Positions 1-10,046 of a DNA stretch of 64,000 bases are shown here, one piece after another (position 1 is the stretch's first letter; each line of letters begins with the position of its first letter). The notes under the pieces are model-generated. The model saw nothing but the letters and a program-made list of their open reading frames with translations, was not told the DNA's origin and did no database searches. Both the position numbers and the translations under genes were made by a program. The stretch spans positions 1 through 64,000 of the forward strand of contig NZ_LACH01000063.1 of the NCBI RefSeq assembly GCF_000968015.1, read 5' to 3'. This DNA comes from Pseudomonas fluorescens (GTDB lineage Bacteria; Pseudomonadota; Gammaproteobacteria; Pseudomonadales; Pseudomonadaceae).

Positions 1-400
1 CGGGATTCCGTGAAGAACCAATAAAAAGCCCGTGCAACTGGGGCATTATTTTGGATTGCTGAACCAATAGTTTGTGGATGCGAGGGACGTTGATGCTCTG
101 TAAGCCGTCGCCTTCCACCCGCTCACCAAGCGCAGCGGTCAGGACATCTACTTGCCGAATGGTATCTTCCGCGTGTTGAGCCGTCGCACGCGTAAGATTC
201 GTCACGGAGTCGCGGGCAGATGCAAAGGCTGAACGATAGTCGCGCCACGTCCGCCAACCCTCCACGGCCACGAATGCGACAATTACCACCAGCATGAAGC
301 TCACTGTGAGTTGGAACGTTGCTCCAGCCTGCACAGCTTTCGCAGGGTAGGGTTCAGTGGAGCTGTCGGCCTTGTGTGTTGACTGTTTGCGTCCGAGCAT
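1..400 (-). CDS. Membrane sensor protein, N-terminal part (cut by window edge)
   Basis: The minus strand reads open from an ATG at 400-398 to the left edge, giving about 133 residues. An AAGGA box lies 7 bases before the ATG. After a polar N-terminus there is one clear membrane span (about residues 33-47, SFMLVVIVAFVAVEG), followed by a charged helical stretch that looks like the start of an extracytoplasmic Cache/PDC sensor domain. In Pseudomonas this arrangement usually heads a GGDEF/EAL protein or a sensor kinase, but the output domain is outside the window. The neighbour at 770-4171 is a c-di-GMP protein on the same strand, which makes a signalling role likely. The exact class cannot be decided. 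Confidence 0.7.
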   Translation of the reverse strand, partial: MLGRKQSTHKADSSTEPYPAKAVQAGATFQLTVSFMLVVIVAFVAVEGWRTWRDYRSAFASARDSVTNLTRATAQHAEDTIRQVDVLTAALGERVEGDGLQSINVPRIHKLLVQQSKIMPQLHGLFIGSSRNP

Positions 401-769
401 CTAGTTGTCCTTTTACGACTGATCTGCACACGCCCTCTGGATGCATGCGGTTAGTGCGTTATGGAAAGGTAGCAATCAACATAGGGTGTATGGGTGACCT
501 GATACCTTTTCGTGCAGCCATTAGATCATCGATCAAGCGTAGGCGCGTATTCGCACTCAGCGATGGATTGTACATTGTTCATGAAAACCACCTCTCTATC
601 TGAACAGCATTTTGACAGTGCTTCTATGAGGGTTTCGGTTTCATCGTGCTGTAGCGCGAGGAGGAGAAATTGTAGAGCTGCCCGGACTCGGGGATGGGAT
701 TGGACGGAGTCCTGCAACAATAGGGTTGCGCCGGAATCCGGTTCATGGATTTAGCGAGTAGGTAAAATT
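401..769. other. Intergenic region
   Basis: The region lies between two minus-strand signalling genes. A 64-codon minus-strand frame (720-526) has a protein-like composition, but it has only a TTG start, no ribosome binding site and no recognised family. I see no convincing gene or terminator. Confidence 0.5.
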
Positions 770-3700
770 TCACGAAGTTGATTTCTTATCTAACCAGGAT
801 TCGAAATCTACTGCCGGCATCGGACGTCCATAAAGATAACCTTGTCCCTGGTCGCATCCTATTTCCTTCAGAAAAGTGTTTTGTTCGATTGTCTCTACAC
901 CTTCTGCAATGATTTTGAAGCCAAGAGCATGTCCTAGCGCCACGATCGTCTTGGTGATGGCGACATCACTTTTGTCAGAAGGCAAATCAGAAATAAAGGA
1001 CCGATCAATTTTCAGGCTATTGATGGGTAATAGTTTGAGGTAAGCCAAGGATGAATATCCCGTACCGAAATCATCAATGGCCGTTGTTATCCCAAGGCTT
1101 TGTAGTGCGCTCAAGACCTCTCTGGAATGCTCCGGGCTCGCCATCATCAAGCTTTCAGTCACTTCTACCTCTAAGACAGTTGCAGGCAGGTCATATTCTT
1201 CTAACGCGCTCCTGAGTGTTTCGACATAGTCGCTTCGATCAATTTGTAACGCCGCTACGTTTACCGCGATGACACCGTGCGGAATGCCCAGGTCAGTCCA
1301 TCGCCTGATATCGCTGCAGACCCTGTCGATAACGTGCTCGCCAATTTGAATGATCAATCCTGTACTTTCCGCCAAGGGAATAAAATCGGCAGGGGATACC
1401 AAACCATGAATTGGATCGCGCCAGCGAACGAGCGCTTCTGCCCCTGCGACTTCATTGTTTGAGAGATTGATTTTTGGTTGATACCAGACTTCGAACTCGT
1501 GATTAAGCACCGCTCTTCTCAAGAAGCGCTCGCTGTTCATTCTTTCTTGAGCTCGCAAGGTCATTTCAGGCTGGTAGAAGCGATAGTCATTGCGTCCGCT
1601 TTCTTTAGCTCCATACATTGCCGTATCGGCTTGCCTAAGCAGCTGCTCAGGCGTTTCGGCATCATAAGGCGCGACCGAAATTCCAATGCTGGCAGTCAGA
1701 AGGGTCGAAACCCCCTTTAAGTCGAAAGGCTCCTGGAGGGACAGGAGGAGCTTCTTCGCAATGATGATGGCATCCGTGGGGTCAGTCAGGTTATTCAGAA
1801 TCAAAGCAAACTCGTCGCCCCCTAAACGAGAAACAGTATCCTCTGATCGTACACACGATAGGAATCGAGTCGCTGCCTGCTGTAGAAGCAAGTCCCCCAT
1901 TGAATGGCCCAGGCTGTCGTTTACCGTTTTAAAGCCATCAAGATCCAATACAACCACGGCCAGCGCTTGGTTGTAACTCAACGACAGGTCAAGCGAGTGC
2001 TGCAACCTTTCATGGAACAGCGATCTGTTAGGTAATGCTGTCACTGGATCGTAATGCGACATGCGTTCAAGATCAGACTGCGATTGATTGATTGCTGAAA
2101 TGTCAGAAAACACAGCCACGTAATGAGTCAGTTTTCCCGCATCGTTGTGGACGGTGTTAATGGTCAGCCATTCAGGATACATTTCTCCATCTTTTCTTCG
2201 ATTCCAGAGTTCCCCACGCCAAAAACCGGTCAATTTCAGGCTTTTAAGTATGTTGCGGTAAAACGCGTTGTCTTGTTTTTCGGTCATCAGAATGCTTGGT
2301 TTGAGTCCTATCGACTCTTCTGCATTAAATCCTGTGATTTTTGTGAAGGCAGCGTTAACAGACAGTATGTGGCCACGTGCGTTAGTGATGATCACGCCGT
2401 CAGCCGTGTGATCTAAGACGATGCCTGCGAGGCGAAGTTGCTCGGTGTTTTGTTTGATTCCTGTAATGTCCGTGGAAATCCCCAAGATCCCTGTGGGTTG
2501 CCCGTCAGTTCCTCTTAGCACGCACTTGGTTGTCAAGTAAGTTTGTGTCTTTCCATTTTTTTTGAGCTGATCCTCAAAGCGAAGAATGCCCCCGGTCGAA
2601 AGGACTTTTTTATCGTTTTTGCGCAGGATCCTGGCTTCTTCAACGGGTAGGTGTTCTTCGCGTGACTTGCCTTCCATCTCCTCAAATGTAAAGCCGGCAG
2701 CCTGTTCAAACATGTGGTTACAGAGCCGAAGTTTTCCTTCGATGTCATAGACGTAAATGAGAGAGGGGGCGTTATCGACGATATCCAGTAGTAGTGCTTT
2801 TTGGGTGAGTAACGCGTCCTCAGCTTCTTTCCGATCGGAAATGTCGCGTACCACCGCGTAAATCATAGGCTTGCCTGACAGGGTCACCGTACAGAGTGTT
2901 ATTTCGGCAGGAAAGACAGTCCCATCAGCTCGTTTGTGCAGCCACTCGAAGCGATGAACGCCGTTTTCCAGAGCCGTTTCCAGCATTGCTTGAGCTTTGA
3001 TCTCCGTTGCTTGGCCATCGCCCTGCAACGTAGGCGAGATGTCGGTTGCCTTGACCCTGTGGAGCGACGCTAAATCCTGAAAACCGAAGACCTTTATTGC
3101 CGCAGCGTTCGCATCGGTACAAATGCCTCCTCGACCCAGGATGCAGATTGGATCGGGTGAGCGTTCGAAAAGGGCGCGGAAGCGAGCCTCACTTTGCGTC
3201 AGAGATAATTCGGCGGCCTGGCGCTCTTCGATTTCTTTGGTAAGTTCGGTATGACGTTGACGGATCACCCTGTGGCTTTTACTGAGCTGTGCTGCGAAAT
3301 AGGTAAAAAATCCCGTGCAGGTGAGGGCAAAAAGAAAGAGAGGGGATTTTACGAGGGGGCTGGCCGGCCATCCATTTTTAGGTAATGCGGCAAGTTGCCA
3401 GGTGCCACCAGGCACGTCGACAGCAGTGGTTATCGCTTCTTTCAGAAAAATCTGAGAGTCACCAAAAATCATCCCCCCTTTGGCACCGGATCCATCTTGA
3501 CCGCGTAGGGCTACCTGCAGACTGGTAGTTTGATTCATCCCGCCAGCGTCGAGTAGCTGGTCCACATCGGCAACGACAGAAGCGCTGCCCCAATACTGGC
3601 CTTCACCTCCAGAATCGCCGACAAAGACCGGGCGACGATGGATGAATGCTCTACCTCCTTGAACCAACTCAACAGGCCCGGCTAAAAGTGGGGCTTTTGT

Positions 3701-4171
3701 TTCGTGAGACCGCAAAACCGCTCCATATTGAGTGGGTATTTTGCGGTAGTCCAAGCCTAAAACTCCCTCGTTTCCTTTGAGGGGAAAGACGTTGCGCACC
3801 ACATCGTTGGGAGCAAGCGCGATGTGGTGGATATGGGGTTGTGATGCCATTGCCTGCTTCGACATTCCGTCGAAGTGCTCAGAAGTAATCCCTCCATCCA
3901 GCGTCAGTAGCTGTGCGATACCCTCTGTCACATCAAAGGTAGAGCGAATTTCGCTCTCAAGATGTGCCCGCACGTTAGCTAATTGGGAAATGACCTGGGC
4001 TTTCGCTTCGTGTGATTCCTCTCGTACTTGCAAGGTACCAAGGGTTACGGAAAGCACGATCCCGGTTAGCAAAATACTGGTTGGCAAAACGAGCGTGCGC
4101 CACGAACTTTGGCGCCCTTCGGCTGTTGCGGCTCGATCTGATTTTGCGCTTCCCGATCGTGATTTTTCCAA
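770..4171 (-). CDS. CHASE-PAS-PAS-PAS-GGDEF-EAL membrane protein (c-di-GMP turnover)
   Basis: An 1133-residue sensor. It has TM1 at about 26-47, a periplasmic CHASE domain (about 70-230; RNVFPLKGNEGVLGLD and a following AGP..LVQGG..FIHRRPVF stretch), TM2 at about 273-293, three PAS domains (about 325-445, 455-575, 580-700), a GGDEF domain containing RLGGDEFALIL, and a C-terminal EAL domain. The EAL part keeps EALVRW, the DDFGTGYSSL loop, the LKIDRSFI lysine and AEGVE, so phosphodiesterase activity is expected. The GGDEF core is intact, so cyclase activity or GTP sensing is also possible. The start is a TTG: the frame has a stop 10 codons upstream and an AGGGA box sits about 8 bases before it. 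It stands alone, downstream of a 430-base gap. Confidence 0.92.
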   Translation of the reverse strand: MEKSRSGSAKSDRAATAEGRQSSWRTLVLPTSILLTGIVLSVTLGTLQVREESHEAKAQVISQLANVRAHLESEIRSTFDVTEGIAQLLTLDGGITSEHFDGMSKQAMASQPHIHHIALAPNDVVRNVFPLKGNEGVLGLDYRKIPTQYGAVLRSHETKAPLLAGPVELVQGGRAFIHRRPVFVGDSGGEGQYWGSASVVADVDQLLDAGGMNQTTSLQVALRGQDGSGAKGGMIFGDSQIFLKEAITTAVDVPGGTWQLAALPKNGWPASPLVKSPLFLFALTCTGFFTYFAAQLSKSHRVIRQRHTELTKEIEERQAAELSLTQSEARFRALFERSPDPICILGRGGICTDANAAAIKVFGFQDLASLHRVKATDISPTLQGDGQATEIKAQAMLETALENGVHRFEWLHKRADGTVFPAEITLCTVTLSGKPMIYAVVRDISDRKEAEDALLTQKALLLDIVDNAPSLIYVYDIEGKLRLCNHMFEQAAGFTFEEMEGKSREEHLPVEEARILRKNDKKVLSTGGILRFEDQLKKNGKTQTYLTTKCVLRGTDGQPTGILGISTDITGIKQNTEQLRLAGIVLDHTADGVIITNARGHILSVNAAFTKITGFNAEESIGLKPSILMTEKQDNAFYRNILKSLKLTGFWRGELWNRRKDGEMYPEWLTINTVHNDAGKLTHYVAVFSDISAINQSQSDLERMSHYDPVTALPNRSLFHERLQHSLDLSLSYNQALAVVVLDLDGFKTVNDSLGHSMGDLLLQQAATRFLSCVRSEDTVSRLGGDEFALILNNLTDPTDAIIIAKKLLLSLQEPFDLKGVSTLLTASIGISVAPYDAETPEQLLRQADTAMYGAKESGRNDYRFYQPEMTLRAQERMNSERFLRRAVLNHEFEVWYQPKINLSNNEVAGAEALVRWRDPIHGLVSPADFIPLAESTGLIIQIGEHVIDRVCSDIRRWTDLGIPHGVIAVNVAALQIDRSDYVETLRSALEEYDLPATVLEVEVTESLMMASPEHSREVLSALQSLGITTAIDDFGTGYSSLAYLKLLPINSLKIDRSFISDLPSDKSDVAITKTIVALGHALGFKIIAEGVETIEQNTFLKEIGCDQGQGYLYGRPMPAVDFESWLDKKSTS

Positions 4172-4603
4172 AACGTCAGTCCCTGGATTCGGTCATTGAA
4201 ATAGCACGGTTTAATCGCTGGCGTCCTCTGCATCTCGCTCCAGGGTAAAGTTAGCCTGTTGAAGAGGAGGGTGATGGCTAAATTGCCAAAATCTCAATGA
4301 AAGAATTTCGACAATGGGCGCTGTTAGGGCGAGGACGCTGGCCTAGTGTGGACGTGCATCACTATGCACGATAAATCATACGGCACGTTCAGGTGGAGGC
4401 GAATCGGAACGACCCAGCGTATCGTCAGTGCATGCGCCAGGAATAAAGCTCACATCCCGTCGGGCTATAGCGAAACTGATCGCACAGCTGCGAAGTGACA
4501 TGGTGGTTTGCAAAACAAATTTGCGTGACGAAGCGAGGGATTGCGAGGTCACGCCCATAGCCGCACGCAGTATCTGAGTGCGGCCATCGATCAGAGAGGT
4601 CAT
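4172..4603. other. Intergenic region, probable promoter of the CHASE/GGDEF/EAL gene
   Basis: This stretch separates the start of the EAL gene from the stop of the porin gene, both on the minus strand. The overlapping short frames on either strand have no ribosome binding site and no recognisable product. It presumably carries the promoter for the EAL gene. No strong hairpin was seen behind the porin stop. Confidence 0.5.
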
Positions 4604-5866
4604 TCAGAACTTGAAGGTGTATCGAAAGATCAGACGATTTTCGTTGGCACTGTCGGCGTAGGTGGAGCGATTCGTGGAGTTGCGCCACTGTGCCGAGACG
4701 TTCTTGAGCGGGCCACTTTGTACGGTGTAAGTGATGTCGGAGACGCGCTCCCACTCCTTGCCATCCTGCCCTAGAGATCGCAAGTTGGCAGCCTGGGATG
4801 TTCCCAAACGTGCAGGGTCTACTTCGTCGCCTTTTACATACTTCAGGCCCAGGGTCAGGCCGGGCAAGCCGACGGCTGCGAAATCAAGATCGTACCGTGC
4901 GATCCAGACGCGCTCGTTCGGTGCTGTAAAGGTACTGACCAGCGATTCGCCGAACAGATAGGTATCAGCACCATTGACCATGGCGAACGACGTATCGCCC
5001 CAGGCTTTCTGGAAGCCGACGCCGAACGTGTGGCCGCTCTGACGGTAGGAGAACATCGTACTGAGCGTTCGGTTGTCCACTTCACCCAGGCTTTCATCTC
5101 CTGTTTCATTGGCAGAAAAATAGCGAACGTCGGAGATCACCGATCCGGTTCCCAGCGGTTGTTCGAACTTCAAACCGAAGAAGTTAGAGCGGTAGAGGTC
5201 TTCCAGCTCAGCCACATGATAACTGAGCGAAAGTTGCGGCATCGCTTTGTAGTCAAAGGCCAGATAAGTGTAGTGATCGGCCTGTACCGGCTTGTAGCCG
5301 AACGTGGTCAGGGATTCAAAGTCCGTCGAGTTACGCTGCTTCACGGCATTAATGCGTAAAGCACTGAAGGTCAAAGGTTCGAGGTCTTTAGAGATCAGCA
5401 TTCCACCGCGGAACACCTGTGGGAGCAGGCGGCTGTTGTTGCTGGATAACAGGGGCAGTACGGGATTGAGACCACCGATGCGTAGTTCGCCGCGCCCCAG
5501 GCGAGCCTTGGCGGTTGGAATGAGCTTGCTGTACTCGTCATTCACATTGCGCTGCGAATCAAAAGCCAGCAGGCCGGAACCGGTCCGGTCGGGACTGGAA
5601 TCCAGTTTGACCCCGAGCAGGCCGAGCGCATCGACGCCAAAGCCCAGCGTGCCCTCGGTGAAGCCCGACTGCACGTTCAAGATGAAACCTTGGCCCCATT
5701 CATCGCGTTTGGATTGGCTGGCGCCGTCGTTGCGAAAGTCACGGTTGTAATAAAAGTTGCGCAATTCAAGGCTTGATTGCGTGTCACCGATGAAGTCTGC
5801 AAAGGCGTTGGGGGCCGCGCACGTGAACACGATTGTCGAGAACGACGTCATGCGTTTTTTTGACAT
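4604..5866 (-). CDS. OprD-family outer-membrane porin
   Basis: About 420 residues. The protein opens, after a short signal peptide ending AFA, with DFIGDTQSSLELRNFYYNRDF, which is the OprD-family mature N-terminus. It continues with amphipathic beta-strand repeats and ends YTFKF with the terminal Phe used for outer-membrane assembly. OprD-type porins take up small acids and amino acids. I chose the ATG that begins MSKKR; an upstream ATG adds 16 residues that do not look like part of a signal. Its genes upstream on the same strand are a CoA ligase, a nitroreductase and an aromatic-acid transporter, so an organic (aromatic) acid is the likely substrate. The signal peptide has a short hydrophobic core compared with typical family members. 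Confidence 0.9.
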   Translation of the reverse strand: MSKKRMTSFSTIVFTCAAPNAFADFIGDTQSSLELRNFYYNRDFRNDGASQSKRDEWGQGFILNVQSGFTEGTLGFGVDALGLLGVKLDSSPDRTGSGLLAFDSQRNVNDEYSKLIPTAKARLGRGELRIGGLNPVLPLLSSNNSRLLPQVFRGGMLISKDLEPLTFSALRINAVKQRNSTDFESLTTFGYKPVQADHYTYLAFDYKAMPQLSLSYHVAELEDLYRSNFFGLKFEQPLGTGSVISDVRYFSANETGDESLGEVDNRTLSTMFSYRQSGHTFGVGFQKAWGDTSFAMVNGADTYLFGESLVSTFTAPNERVWIARYDLDFAAVGLPGLTLGLKYVKGDEVDPARLGTSQAANLRSLGQDGKEWERVSDITYTVQSGPLKNVSAQWRNSTNRSTYADSANENRLIFRYTFKF

Positions 5867-6008
5867 GTCTAATGCACCATTTGTTGTTGTTTTTGGTGTC
5901 TGCAGCGCGCACATCTCCCTGAAAGAGCGACGCGGCTGCGCTCCGCACGTTGATTAATGTGTGGGTGTCAGTTGTGTAGGGGCAGCGTGATCCGGGATCA
6001 CACCGGTG

Positions 6009-7661
6009 TTAGCCGCTTGAAGCCAATCGCACGATGGCTTCCCGACTGCCGGCCTGTTGGCGAAGAATGAACTTCTGGATTTTTCCGGTGGCCGTTTTCG
6101 GAAGCTCCATGAAGATCACCCGGCTTGGGCACTTGTAACGGGCCAGGCGTGTCTGGCAATACGCGATGAGTTCCGCTTCTGTAGGGGAGAGGGCTTCGCT
6201 TTTCAGTTCGATAAAAGCGCAGGGCACTTCGCCCCATTTATCGTCCGGCTGCGCGACCACGGCGGCATGAAGTACTGCCGTATGACCATGGAGAATGTCT
6301 TCGATTTCGACCGAAGAGATGTTTTCACCGCCCGAAATGATGACGTCCTTGCAGCGGTCGGTGATCTGCATGTAACCATCTGCATGAACCACCGCGACGT
6401 CACCGGTATGAAACCAGCCGCCCTCGAATGCCTTTTGCGTGGCGGTCTGGTTTTTCAGGTAGCCCATCATCACGGTATTGCCTCGCAGCAGCAGTTCGCC
6501 GGTGGTCTGGCCATCATGGGGGACGGGTTGTAGCGTTTGCGGGTCCGCGACCATCAACCCTTCAAATGCTGCAGCACGTGCGCCTTGTCGAACACGCATT
6601 TTCGCTTTCTCTCGATCGGGGAGCTCATCCCATCCGTCCTGCCACACGCAGCTGATCGGCGTGCCCGCCACTTCAGTGATGCCATACACATGGTCAACCT
6701 GGAAACCCATCGATACCACCGCGTCCAGCACAGTTGCAGGTGGCGGGGAACCTGCCGTCAATACGCGAACCGAGTGGGGCAGCGCGGGGGAGTCGGATGC
6801 ATTGGCGATCATGCCCATCACCGTGGGTGCCGCGCAGAAATGATCAACCTGGTGTTTGGCAATCGCGTCGAACACCGTTTCTGCCGATACCTTGCGCAGG
6901 CACACATGAGTGCCGGCCGCAGCCGTGATCGCCCATGTAAAGCACCAGCCGTTGGCGTGGAACATGGGTAATGTCCACAGGTATCGAGGCGCTTGCGGGA
7001 GCGACCAATTGGTCATCTGTAACAGGCTCATCAAGTAGGTGCCACGGTGGCTGACTACCACGCCTTTCGGGTCTCCGGTGGTGCCCGAGGTGTAATTGAG
7101 GGCAATAGGTTGCCACTCGGTACTCGGCCATAGCCCTTCGAAATTCTCGTCGCCCTCGGCGAGCAGTGTTTCGTAGTCGGGCACCTGTGAGTCGGCACAC
7201 ACGGCGGCCAAGTGATCGCGAATGTTGATCACTGCCGGGCGGCATTCGAGTCGCTCAAGTGCCGCGCAGGTAACGGCCATGTATTCACAATCGACCAGCA
7301 GCAACTTGCATTCGCTGTGACGCAAAATAAACGCAATGCCTTCGGCGTCCAGGCGATGGTTGATCGTGTTGAGGATGGCGCCCGATAACGGAATCCCGAA
7401 ATGCGCTTCGATCATCGCCGGCGTGTTGGGCGAGATGATGGAGACCGTATCGCCTGGGAGCACCCCTCTGCCTACCAGCGCCGATGCAAGCCGGTAGCAG
7501 CGCTCGCGGGTTTGCGCCCAAGTCCTCTGCAGCTCGCCATGGACAATGGCGACGCGTTCGGGGTGAACCAGTGCGGCTCTATCCAAAAAGCCGAGGGGTG
7601 TCAGCGGGACATGGTTCGCCGGACTCTGATCGAGTCCGTGAGCGTAGGCACCAGTAATCAT
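6009..7661 (-). CDS. AMP-forming acyl-CoA synthetase
   Basis: A 550-residue ANL-superfamily ligase that activates a carboxylic acid to its CoA thioester through an acyl-adenylate. Visible motifs are YTSGTTGDPKGVV (A3 phosphate loop), VYGITEVAG (A5), FHTGDVAVV (A7), ISGGENISSVEIE (A8) and the catalytic lysine in KTATGKIQKF (A10). It belongs to the medium-chain/aromatic branch that includes methylthiopropionyl-CoA ligases and plant AAE enzymes; the substrate cannot be read from sequence. Its ATG overlaps the stop of the nitroreductase gene (ATGA), with GGAG just upstream, so the two are translationally coupled. Context suggests it activates the acid imported by the neighbouring symporter. Confidence 0.9.
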   Translation of the reverse strand: MITGAYAHGLDQSPANHVPLTPLGFLDRAALVHPERVAIVHGELQRTWAQTRERCYRLASALVGRGVLPGDTVSIISPNTPAMIEAHFGIPLSGAILNTINHRLDAEGIAFILRHSECKLLLVDCEYMAVTCAALERLECRPAVINIRDHLAAVCADSQVPDYETLLAEGDENFEGLWPSTEWQPIALNYTSGTTGDPKGVVVSHRGTYLMSLLQMTNWSLPQAPRYLWTLPMFHANGWCFTWAITAAAGTHVCLRKVSAETVFDAIAKHQVDHFCAAPTVMGMIANASDSPALPHSVRVLTAGSPPPATVLDAVVSMGFQVDHVYGITEVAGTPISCVWQDGWDELPDREKAKMRVRQGARAAAFEGLMVADPQTLQPVPHDGQTTGELLLRGNTVMMGYLKNQTATQKAFEGGWFHTGDVAVVHADGYMQITDRCKDVIISGGENISSVEIEDILHGHTAVLHAAVVAQPDDKWGEVPCAFIELKSEALSPTEAELIAYCQTRLARYKCPSRVIFMELPKTATGKIQKFILRQQAGSREAIVRLASSG

Positions 7662-8404
7662 GGACAGGTCTCCTTATTATTATGAAAAACGGCGAAAGCG
7701 CTGACCGGCTCACGGGCCGTGACCAGCGTGTTTTCAATGGACGCGGGATCGGCGTAGCCAAGGCTCATGCCGCACACCAGCATTTGCCCGGCTGGAATGC
7801 CCAGAACCTCTGAAACGACTGTGTGATATTTGAGAAATGCAGCCTGCGGGCACGTGTGCAAGCCTCGACCGCGGGCCGCCACCATCACGCTTTGCAGGAA
7901 CATGCCGTAATCCAGGAGGCTGCCCTGCTCAAGCACTTTGTCCAGCGTAAACAGCAGGCCTACCGGTGCATCGAAGAACCGGTAGTTGCGTCCGTGCTGT
8001 TGGTGCATGCGTTGTTTGTCACCCTTGGCGATCCCCAGCAGCCCGTAGAGATCCCAACCCACTTTGCGCCTGCGATCAACGTAGGGTATGACCCACTCAC
8101 GCGGGTAGTATTCGTAGGGATCTTGCATCTCGCTACTGAGCTGCGGATCGTTGTCGATGGCTTCGATCGCCACCGACAGACGTTCCTTCACGTCGCCGGT
8201 GACGACGTGAACGCGCCACGGTTGCATGTTGACCCCCGAGGCACTGAAGCGTGCGATGTCCAGAATCGCTTCGATTTCTTCACGCGACACGGCCGTCGGC
8301 AGGAAGGCTCTGACACTGCGACGTGAGGCGATTGCCCAGTCGACAGTGCGCTTTAATTCTTGCGCTGACAGCGGCGGTAGTGACAAGCGATTCAAGGGAC
8401 ACAT
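7658..8404 (-). CDS. Nitroreductase-family FMN oxidoreductase
   Basis: 248 residues of the FMN-dependent nitroreductase fold. RRSVRAFLPTAVSREEIEAIL and SGVNMQPWRVHVV form the FMN-binding entrance, and GLHTCPQAAF and LVCGMSLGYAD the C-terminal flavin contacts. It most resembles the PnbA-like branch that reduces nitroaromatic acids such as nitrobenzoate. Homologues also act on other electron-poor substrates, so the natural substrate is uncertain. It sits between the AAHS transporter (upstream) and the CoA ligase (overlapping by 4 bases). The first ATG follows AAGG almost directly; the TTG three codons later is better spaced from AAGGA and could be the true start. Confidence 0.87.
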   Translation of the reverse strand: MCPLNRLSLPPLSAQELKRTVDWAIASRRSVRAFLPTAVSREEIEAILDIARFSASGVNMQPWRVHVVTGDVKERLSVAIEAIDNDPQLSSEMQDPYEYYPREWVIPYVDRRRKVGWDLYGLLGIAKGDKQRMHQQHGRNYRFFDAPVGLLFTLDKVLEQGSLLDYGMFLQSVMVAARGRGLHTCPQAAFLKYHTVVSEVLGIPAGQMLVCGMSLGYADPASIENTLVTAREPVSAFAVFHNNKETCP

Positions 8405-8457
8405 CCTTCAACTGATTGGAGTCAGACGACAACGAGATCTGGACTACAGACGGTCGA

Positions 8458-9804
8458 TCAGCGAGACAACGCTGGCGCTTTGCTGACCTGTGTGGAATCC
8501 GCCCGTGCCTGGTTTACACACGTGACCGCCAAGGCACCCATAAGGCCTGCGAGTGCGATCACCATGAAGTTCTGTTCGAGTGGTAAGGCCAGCGAGACGA
8601 GCCAGCCGATCAGCACTGGCGCAATGATTGCGCCGATACGGCCGACACCGGATGCGAAGCCCACGCCCGTGGAACGGATTGAGGTCGGGTAGAAATCGCC
8701 CGCATAGGCGTAGGCAATCAATTGAGTGCCGAGGGTGGAGGCGCCGACAATGAAGACGACCACGAACAACAACTCGGTCGAGCGTGTGTAGCCCATCACG
8801 GTCAGTGCCACCGCGCCGACCACGTAGAATGAAACCAGCACATATTTGATGTTGAACTTGTCGCTGAGCCATCCGCCTCCGAGCGCACCGACAATCGCAC
8901 CTACGTTGAAAACGATGACAAAATTGAGCGCCGAACCCAGGCTGTGGCCTGACATAGCCATCAGTTTGGTCAACCATGAATTGAGCGCGTAGACCATGAA
9001 CAGTCCAGTCATGAACGCTGCCCAGATCATCACCGTGCTGAAGCCGCGGCCTTCGCTGAACAGCCCTTTGATCGGAGTGTTGAGCGAGGCTTCGCTCTCG
9101 GCAGGATTACCCGCCAGCACCGCCTGGCTGTCCAATGGATAAGAGGGACTGATCCTTTTGATGAGGACTCGCAGTTCTTGCTGGCGGCCCTGTTTGAGCA
9201 AGAACGCCATCGACTCCGGCATGGTCTTCAAGATAAACGGGATCAACAGCACGGGGAGGCCGGCGACGTAAAAGACGGACTGCCAACCGTGACTTTCGAT
9301 CAGTTGCTTGCCGGTGAGTGCGACCAGAATGCCGCCCACGGAGTATCCTGCAAAGACTAAGGTCACCAGCCGGGTACGAAGTTTCGCTGGCGAGAACTCA
9401 CCCATTTGCGCGGTCACGATCGGCAGAACGCCACCGATTCCCAGTCCGGCGATGAAGCGGGCGATGCTAAAGCTGATCGGGTCGCTGGTGAGCCCTGCAG
9501 CCGCCGTGAACAGGCTGAACAACGCAACGCAGATGGCGATCATTTTAGGTCGGCCGATTCGGTCGGCCAACGTCCCCAGAAAGATGGCGCCAAGCATCGT
9601 TCCCAACAATGCCGAGCCGGCCATGATGCCTGCGCTGGTGGGGTCGATACCCATGTCCTGCATGATGGCGGGCAATGCAGCGCCAACAACGGCGAGGTCA
9701 TAGCCGTCGATGACCAATATCAGCACGCACCAGAAAAGAATCAGCCGATGGAAGCTGTTGAATGTTGATTCGCCTGCGAGCGTATAGACGTTCACTGATT
9801 GCAT
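8458..9804 (-). CDS. MFS transporter, aromatic acid:H+ symporter (AAHS) family
   Basis: 448 residues with 12 predicted membrane spans. The N-terminal signature VIDGYDLAVVGAALPAIM in TM1 and GTLADRIGRPK in the loop after TM2 are the hallmarks of AAHS proteins such as PcaK and BenK; the internal repeat motif LSDKFN follows in the second half. These proteins import aromatic acids with protons. AAGGAG lies about 8 bases before the ATG. It is the first gene of the catabolic set (then nitroreductase, CoA ligase, porin) and has a 240-base leader, where the promoter should be. Confidence 0.9.
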   Translation of the reverse strand: MQSVNVYTLAGESTFNSFHRLILFWCVLILVIDGYDLAVVGAALPAIMQDMGIDPTSAGIMAGSALLGTMLGAIFLGTLADRIGRPKMIAICVALFSLFTAAAGLTSDPISFSIARFIAGLGIGGVLPIVTAQMGEFSPAKLRTRLVTLVFAGYSVGGILVALTGKQLIESHGWQSVFYVAGLPVLLIPFILKTMPESMAFLLKQGRQQELRVLIKRISPSYPLDSQAVLAGNPAESEASLNTPIKGLFSEGRGFSTVMIWAAFMTGLFMVYALNSWLTKLMAMSGHSLGSALNFVIVFNVGAIVGALGGGWLSDKFNIKYVLVSFYVVGAVALTVMGYTRSTELLFVVVFIVGASTLGTQLIAYAYAGDFYPTSIRSTGVGFASGVGRIGAIIAPVLIGWLVSLALPLEQNFMVIALAGLMGALAVTCVNQARADSTQVSKAPALSR

Positions 9805-10046
9805 ATCGTGTCTCCTTCGATTTTATTTTTTTTGGTGAAGTGCACTTGCCTGCATACATCGAGATAGCCGCGGTTTCCTGGCCATTCTAGGTAGACGATT
9901 TTGGGCAGCCCATGCCTGGGCGCGCCAACTTGTGTGAGCTGTTTGGGCATGTTTGAAGAGCGCGCGCGGTTGCCAGGAAAGCGGGTTCCTGGCCGGCGTT
10001 TATCGAGCGGGGAAGGGGGGCGGTGCGTCGTTTCGGTAAAGCGACA

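Noticed and set aside
526..720. 64-codon minus-strand frame with protein-like composition (QFLLLALQHDETETLIEALSKC)
   Set aside because: It has only a TTG start, no ribosome binding site and a stop shortly upstream, and no family was recognised. It could be a real small gene, but support is too thin.
5030..5750. Long plus-strand frames opposite the porin gene
   Set aside because: They are antisense shadows of the OprD reading frame. Similar shadows opposite the CoA ligase, fdhA, frmA and StcD-like genes were dismissed for the same reason.
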